A DNA stretch of 64,000 bases from Koleobacter methoxysyntrophicus (GCF_017301615.1 NZ_CP059066.1:496001-560000), one strand, 5' to 3'; counted from the first letter of the stretch, positions 1 to 8,319 are shown. The notes: generated by a model from the sequence alone, not told the origin. Program-made: numbers and translations.

Positions 1-288
1 AACATACAGCATGCTTATGACAATACCTGTAATGGGCCTTATGAGGGCCTTTCTTCTTTTTTTGGTTTCTTCCAGGTCGATATTAGCAATGGCACTCAAT
101 ATTTTGCTTTTGAAGGAATTTATGATAAGTGAAACTGATAGAATAAAGAGCATTATCGATAAAAGCCTCGGCCAAAAGGCCGGCCCCGTACTCTGCACAG
201 GGGTTTTAGGAAATGTAAAGGTGGTAACAAAAAATGTAATAGAAATAATCATAAATATAATCCCGGCTATAAAGTCTTCCCTCCGCAA
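1..288 (-). CDS. tctB: TctB-like small membrane subunit of a tripartite tricarboxylate transporter (partial, runs off the left edge)
   Basis: The minus strand is open from a TTG at 288 to the window edge (96 codons). The start has a GAGGAAG ribosome binding site 7 nt upstream. The translation begins LRREDFIAGIIFMIISITFF, then a P-x-x-P-x-x-WP-type stretch (VQSTGPAFWPRLLS) and a second hydrophobic helix, which is the usual opening of the DUF1468/TctB family. TctB is the small membrane subunit that works with the large TctA channel and the soluble TctC binding protein. It lies 69 nt downstream of tctC on the same strand, as expected for a tctC-B-A operon; tctA would follow outside the window. 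A plus-strand reading frame over the same bases is a shadow. Confidence 0.75.
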   Translation of the reverse strand, partial: MRREDFIAGIIFMIISITFFVTTFTFPKTPVQSTGPAFWPRLLSIMLFILSVSLIINSFKSKILSAIANIDLEETKKRRKALIRPITGIVISMLYV

Positions 289-316
289 AATATCACTTCC
301 TCAAGAGATTATTTGC

Positions 317-345
317 AGGTCCTGCCGGTAATTACGGCAGGACCT
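317..345 (-). terminator. 11-bp hairpin between tctC and tctB
   Basis: Perfect inverted repeat aggtcctgccg (317-327) and cggcaggacct (335-345) with a 7-nt loop. No clear U-tract follows on either strand, so it may be an mRNA-stabilising or partial-attenuation hairpin that raises TctC over TctB rather than a full terminator. Confidence 0.5.
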
Positions 346-357
346 ATGATTATAAAA

Positions 358-1371
358 CTATTTTAATAAACCGAACTTCTTCATAATGCCTTCAACAACC
401 GGGTACTGCTCTTCCATGAATTTTACCGTCTGTTCATGGTCACGGTATAAAGCCCCTATATCGCTCTCCTTAGCCCACTTCTGGAATTCGGGATTTTCGA
501 AGGCTTTTTTACCTGCCTCTCTCAGAATCTGGAGGATGGGTTCGGGAGTGCCTTTCGGTACCGCCAGTACCCTCCAGCTTTCATAAACCACATTATAGCC
601 GAGGTCCTTAAATGTAGGAACATCGGGGAAATCCTCAAGCCTCTCATTACCCATTACCGCCAGCATCCTCAGTGTGCCTGCCTCCAAATGGCTCTTCGAT
701 GCCGTTGTTGATGTTATCATGGCATCCAGGTGTTTGCCCAGCATGGCTGCCAGCTGATCCGAAGAACCTTTAAACGGTATATATTTGTATGCCCCTTCTG
801 TTCCCGTTGCTTCTTCCATGACTACCCCTGCCTGATGCCACAGGCCGTTTTCTCCTGCAACTCCAACCTGAAGCTGTTTACCTTCCTGTTTTGCCTTTTT
901 AGCTGCTTCCAGAAACTCATCCAATGTCTTCCATGGGGAGTCCCCGTGAACTATTAATACGCTCGGGTGGTTGGTAAACATATTTATTATGTCAAAGTCT
1001 CTGTAGGTGACCGGAGCCAGTTTTTGGGCTTCGACAGTCAGGATATCGAAGGTTAAAAGAGCCATGTTGTATCCATCGGGATCGGCCTTGGCAGCTGCAG
1101 ACCATCCGATGGACCCGTTACCTCCGGTGATATTTGTAACATTTATCTCCTGACCCAGTTCTTTTTTGAGGTAATTCAGGTATCCTCTAAAGGCCACATC
1201 AGAACTGCCGCCTGCTGACCAGGGGCAAATGGCACTTATGGGTTTGGTCGGGTATTTTATCTCTTCTTTTTTCGGCTCTTCTTTCCCGCCGCACCCGGCT
1301 AAGGCAAAGGATAAAATACCAAGCAAAGCAACAATTATAATCCCTCTTTGTAATCTTTTGTTTGTAAACAT
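358..1371 (-). CDS. tctC: TctC-type lipoprotein, substrate-binding protein of a tripartite tricarboxylate transporter
   Basis: A 337-residue protein, normal length for the Bug/TctC family. Residues 1-27 are a lipoprotein signal peptide ending in the lipobox LAGC (acylated Cys about 27), so it is tethered outside the membrane. The mature part starts YPTKPISAICPWSAGGSSDV, the family's typical strand with the PW.AGG.SD ligand loop. It should capture a carboxylate and hand it to TctA/TctB. ATG 1371 has a clear AAAGGAGAG site. It lies about 115 nt downstream of a thiamine-diphosphate enzyme gene, so the imported acid may be that enzyme's substrate or a relative (inference). The ligand cannot be read from sequence. 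Confidence 0.9.
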   Translation of the reverse strand: MFTNKRLQRGIIIVALLGILSFALAGCGGKEEPKKEEIKYPTKPISAICPWSAGGSSDVAFRGYLNYLKKELGQEINVTNITGGNGSIGWSAAAKADPDGYNMALLTFDILTVEAQKLAPVTYRDFDIINMFTNHPSVLIVHGDSPWKTLDEFLEAAKKAKQEGKQLQVGVAGENGLWHQAGVVMEEATGTEGAYKYIPFKGSSDQLAAMLGKHLDAMITSTTASKSHLEAGTLRMLAVMGNERLEDFPDVPTFKDLGYNVVYESWRVLAVPKGTPEPILQILREAGKKAFENPEFQKWAKESDIGALYRDHEQTVKFMEEQYPVVEGIMKKFGLLK

Positions 1372-1487
1372 TTTTTTCTCTCCTTTCGATACTTCAAGAT
1401 AGATGAACCCTCTTTTTTCGATTTAATTACACGGCTCTATCTTTTTCGGAAACCACCCCCTTAAAATGAATGAGTTAAGAAATAAAA

Positions 1488-3089
1488 CTATATCCTATAA
1501 GCCTGGGGATTTACCACAGCTTCGATTAATGTTATAACATCGGATTTTAGTGCTTTTTCTATGGCATCCCTTACCTGTTTTTCCGTCTCTACCTTATAGC
1601 CTTTTGCACCGAAGGCTTCCGCAACCTTTACAAAGTCAGGATTGGTAAATTCGGTGCCGAATGCAGGGATCCCTTTCCTTTCCTGATTCATCTTTATCAG
1701 GCTCAGAGCCTTATCGCACAGCACTACCAATATAACGGGTATGCTGCATCTTACGGCCGTCTCTATCTCTCCTAAATACATTCCCAGCCCGCCGTCTCCC
1801 ACAAAGGCTATTACCGGCCTGTCGGGATTTAAAAGCTTTGCAGCCATTGCAGCCGGGAAACTGTAACCCATCGAAGATAACCCGTTAGACATAAAGAAGG
1901 TCTTGGGCGAATAGGTCTTCCACATCTGACCCGTCAGGAACTTGTGGGCTCCTACATCGGCAGTAGCTATGGTTTCTCTGGGGGCTATTTCCCTTATAAT
2001 CTCAACCACCCTGTATGGAGCCAGCCCTTCAACATGCGGTGTAATCAGCCTGTAGAGCTCCTTTTTAGTTTCATCAACCTGTTTTTGGTCCCATTTTGTT
2101 CCTTCGGGCAGTTCCTCTATCAGGATATCCAATATAGTCTTTATGTCTCCTATTATTTCAATTTCAGCTGGGTAGAACTGTTCGGTGTTTGGCACACTGG
2201 AAATGTGAATTGTTTTAACCGACATGCCCCAGGGTTTGTCCAATTCAGTTACATCATAGCCTATATTAATAGTAAGGTCCGCTTTATGGACAAAATCTCT
2301 TACCACTTTATCCCCGAGCATCTCTATGACCCCGACAAAAAGGGGATGATCTTCCGGAATAATCCCTTTAGCTTTAGGAGGCACTACCACGGGAATATGC
2401 AGTTTTTCTGCCAGTCTGACCAATGACCTGTCAGCCCCGGGGCTCCTGACGGCATCCAGGCCTGCAAGTATAACGGGAGATTTCGAATTAAGAATAGCCT
2501 CTACGACTTCATTTAATCCCTGATATGCACTGCCGAATATCCCGGGCAGATTATACTTCACGCTCTCTGCTGAACAGACTTCCCCTTTTACTTCCTGGCC
2601 CGCCACATTGCTGGGAAACTCGATATAAACCGGCCCCGGTCTTTCAGCTTTCGCCATATGAATGGCCTTATTTATAACAGAACCGGCATTTTCACTGTTT
2701 ATGGTTGCACACCACTTGGTAACAGGTCCGTATATGCTTTTAAGATCCAGCTGCTGGTGTACTGCCGTTTCATAGATATCAGTAGGCAGCTGACCTGTTA
2801 TGGCTATTACAGGAGCCCTATCAAGGTACGCATTGGCAACCCCTGTAAGCATATTCGTGGCCCCCGGCCCAACTGTTGCAAGACATACCCCGGGCTTTCC
2901 GGTAATCTCTCCATAGGCATCTGCCATAAAGGATGCCGTTGTTTCATGTTTGGTAAGGATAAATTTGATCCCTGCTCTGCGAAAGGCATCCATTAGTGTG
3001 GTTACTTCCCCGCCGGGAAACCCGAATACATAATCAATACCTTCCTTTTTAAGGGCTTCTGCTACAACATCTGCCGTTGTCTTCAACAC
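1488..3089 (-). CDS. Thiamine-diphosphate enzyme of the acetolactate synthase-like family
   Basis: About 533 residues with the three-domain ThDP fold: N-terminal PYR domain (FGFPGGEVTTLMDAF; catalytic Glu in HETTASFMAD at about residue 49), central domain, and C-terminal PP domain with the GDGG diphosphate/Mg motif. The usual Asn-Asn closing that motif is replaced by Cys-Asp (VVLCDKALSL), as in several decarboxylase-like relatives, so it need not be a true biosynthetic acetolactate synthase. I chose GTG 3089 (or TTG 3086) because AAGGAGG ends 4-7 nt upstream; a longer frame to ATG 3140 has no ribosome binding site. No small regulatory ilvN-like subunit is adjacent; the neighbour is a TctC/TctB transporter, which favours a catabolic 2-oxo- or sulfo-acid reaction (inference). 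Confidence 0.8.
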   Translation of the reverse strand: MLKTTADVVAEALKKEGIDYVFGFPGGEVTTLMDAFRRAGIKFILTKHETTASFMADAYGEITGKPGVCLATVGPGATNMLTGVANAYLDRAPVIAITGQLPTDIYETAVHQQLDLKSIYGPVTKWCATINSENAGSVINKAIHMAKAERPGPVYIEFPSNVAGQEVKGEVCSAESVKYNLPGIFGSAYQGLNEVVEAILNSKSPVILAGLDAVRSPGADRSLVRLAEKLHIPVVVPPKAKGIIPEDHPLFVGVIEMLGDKVVRDFVHKADLTINIGYDVTELDKPWGMSVKTIHISSVPNTEQFYPAEIEIIGDIKTILDILIEELPEGTKWDQKQVDETKKELYRLITPHVEGLAPYRVVEIIREIAPRETIATADVGAHKFLTGQMWKTYSPKTFFMSNGLSSMGYSFPAAMAAKLLNPDRPVIAFVGDGGLGMYLGEIETAVRCSIPVILVVLCDKALSLIKMNQERKGIPAFGTEFTNPDFVKVAEAFGAKGYKVETEKQVRDAIEKALKSDVITLIEAVVNPQAYRI

Positions 3090-3405
3090 AATACCTCCTT
3101 CGGAAATATATTTCCAAATATTGTCGCCGCCCATCATCAAAGAGGAGCGATTTTATATTATAATTATTCGACACTTCTTAAAAAAATCCTTCTAAAAAAA
3201 TTCTTATTTTTTATTTTTTTAATTCTTTAATATATCAATTTAAAGAATTTCTAAAGAAAATAAAATACCAAATAGGGGAAAAGCAAAGGAAAGCTAATAG
3301 TGCACTAAAAAAGCCCTTATTAAGATATTCCCTTAAAGGATTTATCGTTTTTATAGAGAATTAAAAATCAAATAAAATATTTTTTATAAGAAAGGATGAA
3401 ACAAA
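3090..3405. other. AT-rich divergent intergenic region
   Basis: About 315 nt between the start of the ThDP-enzyme gene (leftward) and the MazG-like gene (rightward). It is very AT-rich with runs of A and T and must hold the promoters for both. No consensus -35/-10 pair, riboswitch or terminator stood out. Confidence 0.5.
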
Positions 3406-3735
3406 ATGGGGACTTTTAAGGTAATAAGCCTGCCCAAACTCAATAACCTTACACCTACTATCGAATCTACTGCATTAAAGCTTATGGAAGAAGCCGGAGA
3501 ACTGGCACAGGCTATAGGAAAATTTCGGGGTTTAAACGGAGAGGAAGTTAAAATGGAAGAATGGGAAATAATAGACAGGATCTCCACGGAGCTCCTCGAT
3601 GTGGCCCAGGTAGCCGTTTCTATGATGTTTGTATTAGAGGAAACCTATAATATAGATGTTAATGAAAAGATAAGAAAACATATTGAAAAACTAAAAGCCA
3701 AGGGATATATTAAGAACGGCGAACCCTCCTCATAA
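3406..3735 (+). CDS. MazG-like nucleotide pyrophosphohydrolase family protein
   Basis: A 109-residue all-alpha protein. STALKLMEEAGELAQAIGKF near residues 25-45 matches the MazG/dUTPase-like E-x-x-E helix, and a second acidic helix (ISTELLDVAQVAVSMM) supplies the E-x-x-x-D Mg ligands. Such proteins hydrolyse NTPs to NMP and pyrophosphate as house-cleaning or stress functions; the substrate is unknown. AAAGGATG lies upstream of ATG 3406. Its last 26 nt overlap the end of the convergent lgt gene. Confidence 0.75.
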   Translation: MGTFKVISLPKLNNLTPTIESTALKLMEEAGELAQAIGKFRGLNGEEVKMEEWEIIDRISTELLDVAQVAVSMMFVLEETYNIDVNEKIRKHIEKLKAKGYIKNGEPSS

Positions 3736-4462
3736 TAGTATAAGCCAGCAGCAGCACAGGTGGGGTAATGAGATGGGTCATTGTAAAAAATCCGATACCC
3801 CAGTAATCATTAACATATCCTAATGCAGCCAGCGAATTTTCCCTTATGGTTTCTTCGATTACACCCCTGAGGAGCTGATGGTAAAAAATGAATGACCAGA
3901 ATTGGTACCCTGCAGGGGGTTTGCTTTTACCTACATAAAAATATCTTATAAGAAGAATAACCCCGATCAATGAAGCGATAGGCTGGGAGGGCCACCTGCC
4001 GAAACCCAATTGCGTCATTCTTCCTAAAACTTCGTGATTGAAGATATTCCCTATCCTTACAATAATATAACCCACAGCAAGGCCCGGAACCGCAAGGTCG
4101 CACAGCAGCCTAAAGTTCATGCGGTGCAACCGGGAATATAAATACCCGGCTATTAAGCCTCCTAATAACCCGCCGTGCCATGCCAGCCCTCCCTCATAAA
4201 TCTTCAATACCTGCAGGGGGTTATTTATGAACCAGTGTGGAAAATTTGCAGCCACAAATACTATACGGGCACCTATTACCCCGCTTATTACAACAAGGAT
4301 TACCAGATTCAGAAGCAGATCTTCACTTATACCGTATTTTTTGCCTTTATTTTTTAGATAATAGGCACCTATCAAAAACGAAACGGCCATAAAAATGCCG
4401 TACCAGTAGATTTTTAACGGCCCTATGCTGAAAGCAACAGGATTCAATTCTTCTATCAGCAT
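3710..4462 (-). CDS. lgt: Prolipoprotein diacylglyceryl transferase
   Basis: A 250-residue polytopic membrane protein (about seven hydrophobic helices). It transfers diacylglyceryl from phosphatidylglycerol to the lipobox cysteine of prolipoproteins, the first step of lipoprotein maturation. Family marks are GGLAWHGGLLGG and the signature IIVRIGNIFNHEVLGR (the usual G-R-x-G-N-F-x-N-x-E loop, with I before F and H before E), plus the C-terminal periplasmic-side helices. Length is slightly short of E. coli Lgt (291) but normal for Firmicutes. Two lipoproteins nearby (TctC and the next gene upstream) are plausible clients. The 3' end overlaps the convergent MazG-like gene by 26 nt. Confidence 0.93.
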   Translation of the reverse strand: MLIEELNPVAFSIGPLKIYWYGIFMAVSFLIGAYYLKNKGKKYGISEDLLLNLVILVVISGVIGARIVFVAANFPHWFINNPLQVLKIYEGGLAWHGGLLGGLIAGYLYSRLHRMNFRLLCDLAVPGLAVGYIIVRIGNIFNHEVLGRMTQLGFGRWPSQPIASLIGVILLIRYFYVGKSKPPAGYQFWSFIFYHQLLRGVIEETIRENSLAALGYVNDYWGIGFFTMTHLITPPVLLLAYTIMRRVRRS

Positions 4463-4589
4463 TTAAGCAAAACCTCCCAGTTCTATGTTTGCTCGTTCTC
4501 TATCTGTTATTTTTTACTATTATCTCCCAATTGGGGAAATCTATTATTACTATATTATTTTATTATAGATAACCCGGATTTATCCCCGA

Positions 4590-5606
4590 CTATAAATTAG
4601 ACTGATACTGCAGTTCAATTTCCGGTTCCAATTCCCTTGTAGGTTCTCCAAACATTTCCTCAAAATTAACTACACCCTCTTTTTCAAAATCGGGGTAAAC
4701 AAAATCTATTTTCCTGTTAAAGTCGTCATAATTTAGAAGGATATGGAAATTTGCCTTAAAGGTTTGTTTGCTGTTATCCGGGTCTTTAAATGTTAAGGCA
4801 CCCTGAATCTCCTCCTGTCTTATAAAAGACTTTGAATCTATACCCATTTTTAGGACTAAATTATCGATCTCAATCATTTTTTGCAGTTCTTCAAAAAATG
4901 CCGCCATATCTCCTTCAGCACCTACCAGTTCCTGGTTTGTGGGAAATACGCCGAAAAACAGATCTTTGTATTCTTCTGATTTCATTTTTTCAATCAAAAG
5001 GGAAAGTATATTTCTAACGTCTTCCATATCTAGATTTATAGTTATTAGGTCTACTTTTACATTACCTTCAATATTCTCGCCCTTTTCGATTGTAAACCTC
5101 TCTTCAGGCAGTGCTTCAAAAAATTCCCTGTTAAATTCTTTCCCCAGCTTTTCACCCAGCCTCTGCTGTTTCTTCATATCGATATCAATCCCCTGTTTTT
5201 CTGCCATTTCTTCAGTATTCATATAAATATATTGGGGAAACATAGGGATTCTCATCCATATCTCCTGTTCTTTTGAATAAACATCCATCTCAAAATTCAT
5301 TCCCTGGAATCCTAACTTCATATTCATTATCTGCTGTTGAGGGTCTTTCTGATATTTACCTTCGAATTCTGCCCCTATATTTTTAAATATGGCAGCCATC
5401 TGCTGGTCTTCGATGGTTATTGAATCCTGATCAAGGTTAAAATCAAATCCCAAATCTATTTTTCCTTTGACTGTAAAACTCTTGGTATCTAACTGATTAT
5501 CAAGGGCTTCAATAACCATTTCTTTAGGATTTTTTTTGCCGCACCCCGTCATTATCAGCAATAAAAAAACAACTAAAACAACAGCAATTTTTTTGTGTTT
5601 CTTCAA
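4590..5606 (-). CDS. Lipoprotein of unknown function
   Basis: A 338-residue protein. A basic N-terminus and hydrophobic run end in the lipobox MTGC (Cys about 22), so it is an extracytoplasmic lipoprotein. The rest is acidic, rich in D, E, K and M, with alternating short strand-like segments (FTVKGKIDLGFDFNLD; ANFHILLNYDDFNRKIDFVY) suggestive of a LolA/LppX-like half-barrel, but I cannot assign a family. A likely ribosome binding site (GAGGAGG in the reverse complement of 5616-5623) precedes ATG 5606. It sits just upstream of lgt on the same strand, 127 nt apart, with no obvious terminator between them. Confidence 0.7.
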   Translation of the reverse strand: MKKHKKIAVVLVVFLLLIMTGCGKKNPKEMVIEALDNQLDTKSFTVKGKIDLGFDFNLDQDSITIEDQQMAAIFKNIGAEFEGKYQKDPQQQIMNMKLGFQGMNFEMDVYSKEQEIWMRIPMFPQYIYMNTEEMAEKQGIDIDMKKQQRLGEKLGKEFNREFFEALPEERFTIEKGENIEGNVKVDLITINLDMEDVRNILSLLIEKMKSEEYKDLFFGVFPTNQELVGAEGDMAAFFEELQKMIEIDNLVLKMGIDSKSFIRQEEIQGALTFKDPDNSKQTFKANFHILLNYDDFNRKIDFVYPDFEKEGVVNFEEMFGEPTRELEPEIELQYQSNL

Positions 5607-5740
5607 TGAAAATACCTCCTCTTGTTATTTCTGCTCCCAAATATTCAGTATTCGACACCATTGAAGAAATTCCTTTTCAAAAATCAAATAGCTGCCATTC
5701 GATATTCAAACCGGAAAGGATTTTAGATGCAGCTTGTTGC

Positions 5741-6259
5741 CTAATATAAAATAACGCCCAGCATCCCTGCGGCAATAATACCGAAAACAGGATGAAATTT
5801 TACCCTATAGACCATCACAAATACTACAATACATATTATCATGCTCTTTATATCAATCATTGCAGCTTTACCTAAAGTTATAGCTGCCGAAGCAATCAAT
5901 CCTATGATAGCAGGTCTTATACCTTTAAATGCCCTCCTCACTGCCGGTGAACCCTTTATTTTCAAAAAAAAAGGAGCCAGCATCATTACCAGTAAGAAAG
6001 GCACCAAAACTACACTGACTGTAGACAGCAGCGAACCGATAACCCCACCTATCCGGTAACCTACAAAAGTTGATGAGTTTATGGCAATGGGACCGGGGGT
6101 TATTTCGGCAATCCCTACAATATCTATGAAATCATTCAGGGGTATCCACTGATGCCTGTAAATTATTTCCTTTTGTATAAAGGGAATCATGGTATACCCC
6201 CCACCGAAGCTGAAGGCACCTATTTTTAAGAATGAAATAACAAGTTCAGTGTTTGGCAT
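5741..6259 (-). CDS. Chromate transporter family protein, second half of a two-gene pair
   Basis: A 172-residue membrane protein of the CHR (ChrA) family. It opens with FLKIGAFSFGGGYTMIPFI, the conserved GxFxFGGGxxMIP motif, followed by EITPGPIAINSSTFVGY, then hydrophobic helices. It is one CHR domain long; such short proteins are usually encoded as adjacent pairs that together equal one full ChrA. It overlaps the upstream partner by 14 nt, implying translational coupling. CHR proteins export chromate in some bacteria; in anaerobes without chromate exposure the natural ion is uncertain. Confidence 0.88.
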   Translation of the reverse strand: MPNTELVISFLKIGAFSFGGGYTMIPFIQKEIIYRHQWIPLNDFIDIVGIAEITPGPIAINSSTFVGYRIGGVIGSLLSTVSVVLVPFLLVMMLAPFFLKIKGSPAVRRAFKGIRPAIIGLIASAAITLGKAAMIDIKSMIICIVVFVMVYRVKFHPVFGIIAAGMLGVILY

Positions 6260-6800
6260 GTCCCTTCCCCCTTCTGCTCTCTGTCAGGTAGCCTGTAATA
6301 GCTGCAGTCAGAATAATTACAATAGGATGAATATCCAATAAGACGATACCAATAACGCTCCCTGTAAAAATAAAAACATTAAACACATTTTTTTCAATTA
6401 AATTGCTCAATTTAATAATCGCAACTACAATAAGGGATACTACAGCAGGTCTTATGCCCATAAAAAATTTATTGACCAGTTCCATGTTTTTAAATTGATT
6501 GTATAGAATACTAATTGCCAAAATTATTATAAAGGAAGGGGTTATAACTCCTAAACCTGCAGAAATTGCTCCTGGAATCCCGAACAATTTATAACCTATA
6601 AAAGAGGCCATATTCACTGCAAGAGCGCCCGGTATCGTCTGTACCACCCCAATTATATCGACAAAATCCTCGGATTTCAGCCATTTTTGTTTATCAACGA
6701 TTTCTACCTCTATAAGTGAAATCATGGCATAACCGCCGCCAAAGGTAAAAGCCCCTATTTTCAAAAAGATAAAAAAGAGCTTAGCTAAATTTTTCAACAA
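6246..6800 (-). CDS. Chromate transporter family protein, first half of a two-gene pair
   Basis: A 184-residue CHR-domain membrane protein with FIFLKIGAFTFGGGYAMISLI at the N-terminus and VQTIPGALAVNMASFIGYK at about residues 50-68. It starts at TTG 6800 with AGGAGG 9 nt upstream. It is homologous to the overlapping downstream gene; the two probably assemble in opposite membrane orientation as the known short CHR pairs do (family knowledge). Confidence 0.88.
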   Translation of the reverse strand: MLKNLAKLFFIFLKIGAFTFGGGYAMISLIEVEIVDKQKWLKSEDFVDIIGVVQTIPGALAVNMASFIGYKLFGIPGAISAGLGVITPSFIIILAISILYNQFKNMELVNKFFMGIRPAVVSLIVVAIIKLSNLIEKNVFNVFIFTGSVIGIVLLDIHPIVIILTAAITGYLTESRRGKGHAKH

Positions 6801-6958
6801 GATTAGCCTCCTGACAAAATTAAAAAATAAATAACATGAAGTCTTGTCGGTTTTATACTATTATATCTATAAACTATTTATTATACAAGGCTTGCATCAA
6901 CATAAAAAAATAAGCCCATTTTTCAAGGCTTTGATTAAAAGGCAGGGATTATTCAACT

Positions 6959-7175
6959 CTAAATGATAAATTTCTTAACAGACTCCTCCATATCTTTAGC
7001 TATTTCTGCAAGGTGATTTGCTGCACTACTCAGTTCCTCTATTGATGCAGTTTGTTCTTCCGTCCCCGCTGATACCTCTTGGGTACTTGCTGCATGTTGC
7101 TGTGATATTGAAGCAATATCATTCATCAGGTCTGTAATATTCGCTATATAGCCCCCCAATAAATTTGGAGCAAAT
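6959..7175 (-). pseudogene. Methyl-accepting chemotaxis protein, C-terminal stump
   Basis: Only the last ~70 codons remain: ISQQHAASTQEVSAGTEEQT followed by ASIEELSSAANHLAEIAKDM, the coiled-coil signalling tail of a chemoreceptor with glutamate/glutamine methylation-type sites. Intact receptors are 500-700 residues. In frame upstream the sequence meets a stop within about 10 codons, and an IS3-type transposase fragment begins 40 nt away, so the 5' part was removed. A TTG at 7159 could start a 66-aa peptide but it has no convincing ribosome binding site. Confidence 0.8.
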
Positions 7176-7216
7176 CCTTGTATATGCTAAAATTAAAAAC
7201 AGGTGGTAGATAACAT

Positions 7217-7390
7217 ATGAAAAACAGGCAATATAGTGATGAATTTAAAGAGCAACTAATAAAAGAATGTCAGGAAACGGGTAATGTAGCATTAGTAGCA
7301 AGGCGTCATGAAATTTCGCCCAACACCATTCATACCTGGATCAGCAAATACCGCAAAAGAGGAACCGTGAAATCCCTACCCAAAACATGA
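7217..7390 (+). pseudogene. IS3-family OrfA transposase fragment (helix-turn-helix)
   Basis: ATG 7217 opens a 57-codon frame: MKNRQYSDEFKEQLIKECQE, then VALVARRHEISPNTIHTWIS, the HTH_Tnp_1/Transposase_8 DNA-binding region of IS3/IS911-type OrfA. Intact OrfA is about 90-110 residues and is followed by OrfB; here the frame stops after ...TVKSLPKT and no OrfB is present. It abuts the truncated chemoreceptor, suggesting that a past insertion with later deletion cut both. Confidence 0.75.
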
Positions 7391-7591
7391 GGTCTTTTTT
7401 TCTACGCCTGAATACATTTTTCCTCCCTACTACCTACTTAAATTTTACACTGCCATGAATTAACCGTTGTTCTTTTATCATCTAGCATAATATTATATAA
7501 TTAAAATCAAGAAGGATAGCTTTATACCAAGTTTATTAATATAACCCTTAAAACCTTTCAGAAATTTTTGGAACAGGAAGGAGGCAAAATT

Positions 7592-7804
7592 ATGCAAAGA
7601 CGAAGACGATTTAAAGTCGTTTTAGAATGGAACGACGAGGATGGGGGGTATACCGTTACAGTACCGGCTTTGCCGGGATGTATAACCGAAGGAGATACCC
7701 TCGAGGAAGCATTAAGAAATGCTGAAGAAGCTATTACTGGCTATCTCGAAGCATTAAAGATTCAGGGCCGGCCGATTCCCGAAAAAGACGCAAATACATG
7801 GTAA
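7592..7804 (+). CDS. hicB: HicB-family antitoxin-like protein
   Basis: 70 residues from ATG 7592, which has GGAGG 7 nt upstream (a longer frame from 7568 lacks one). The partial RNase-H-like HicB fold is plain: FKVVLEWNDEDGGYTVTVPA, LPGCITEGDTLEEALRNAEE, AITGYLEALKIQGRPIPEKD. HicB neutralises the mRNA-cleaving HicA toxin. Immediately downstream, overlapping its last codons in another frame, is only the C-terminal third of a hicA gene, so the pair is no longer a working toxin-antitoxin and hicB is an orphan. There is no separate C-terminal DNA-binding domain. Confidence 0.85.
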   Translation: MQRRRRFKVVLEWNDEDGGYTVTVPALPGCITEGDTLEEALRNAEEAITGYLEALKIQGRPIPEKDANTW

Positions 7805-7886
7805 AAAATTACTCAAATTAAAAACCTTGAAAAGTATCCTAACCCAAGCTGACCTTTCGGTGGACGAGCTCATTGAATTACTATAA
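7794..7886 (+). pseudogene. hicA: hicA toxin, C-terminal remnant
   Basis: Reading from 7794 in the +2 frame relative to hicB gives IHGKKLLKLKTLKSIL then TQADLSVDELIELL and TAA at 7884-7886. This is the standard HicA ending (H-G-K-x-L-x-x-x-T-L-x-x-I-L-x-Q-A-x-x-x-x-x-E-x-x-x-L-L). The first half of the toxin, including the catalytic-histidine beta strand and a start codon, is missing. A deletion apparently fused the end of hicB to the middle of hicA. Confidence 0.7.
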
Positions 7887-7891
7887 ATCTT

Positions 7892-7993
7892 AGAAAAAAA
7901 GGAATGTGGACTAAAAGCTATATCTGGAATAGCAACGGTAATCCGGGAGCTCTTTATAATGCTCAGGGTAAGTTGGTTTCACAATACAAGTAA
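7892..7993 (+). pseudogene. Lamin-tail-domain remnant, probably the end of a ComEC-like MBL protein
   Basis: A short open frame ends WTKSYIWNSNGNPGALY then NAQGKLVSQYK and TAA. The N-x-x-G-x-x-x-x-L-Y-x-x-x-G-x-L-V-x-x-Y pattern is that of a lamin tail domain, often found at the C-terminus of secreted ComEC/Rec2-like metallo-beta-lactamase proteins. The next gene, 15 nt on, is a DUF3006 protein, the usual downstream partner of such MBL proteins. An in-frame stop at 7891 shows that the main body is gone. ATG 7904 could start 29 codons (AAAAAAAGGA upstream). Confidence 0.5.
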
Positions 7994-8008
7994 TCGAGAG
8001 GTGGATCA

Positions 8009-8233
8009 ATGTTTGTAATAGATCGGTTTGAGAGCGATATGGCGGTAATAGAGTATAACGGCAGGACTTTTAACCTGCCGAAGAATCTTTTACCAAAAGA
8101 AGCAAAAGAGGGTGATGTGCTTAAAATATCAATTGATGTCGATAGAGAAGAAACGGAAAAATGCAGAGGAAAAATTAAAAACCTTATAATGGTAGATAAT
8201 CTTGAGTATGAACTTTGTATCAGCATTTTATAA
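8009..8233 (+). CDS. DUF3006 domain protein
   Basis: A 74-residue small beta-rich protein: MFVIDRFESDMAVIEYNGRT, then FNLPKNLLPKEAKEGDVLKI. This is the DUF3006 pattern (I/V-D-R-F-E-x-x-x-A-V-x-E, L-P-x-x-x-L-P-x-x-x-K-E-G-D-V-L). GAGAGGTGG lies 7 nt before ATG 8009. The family has no established biochemical role but is typically co-transcribed with extracellular MBL-fold nuclease-like proteins; here that partner is reduced to a remnant. Confidence 0.8.
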   Translation: MFVIDRFESDMAVIEYNGRTFNLPKNLLPKEAKEGDVLKISIDVDREETEKCRGKIKNLIMVDNLEYELCISIL

Positions 8234-8290
8234 GGCCGAAGTCTGTCTTTGAAATTTTCCTACAGTAAATTGACGCTATCCGTTTACCAA

Positions 8291-8319
8291 GCTGTTGTTT
8301 GCGTAGAACAAACAACAGC
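8291..8319 (+). repeat. 11-bp perfect hairpin without U-tract
   Basis: gctgttgtttg (8291-8301) pairs with caaacaacagc (8309-8319) around a 7-nt loop. It lies between the DUF3006 gene and the frameshifted small gene. No T-run follows, so it is not a classical terminator; it could be a processed 5' structure of the downstream transcript. Confidence 0.4.

Noticed and set aside
11-331. 106-aa plus-strand ORF at the left edge
   Set aside because: It is antisense to a clear TctB-like frame on the minus strand and resembles nothing.
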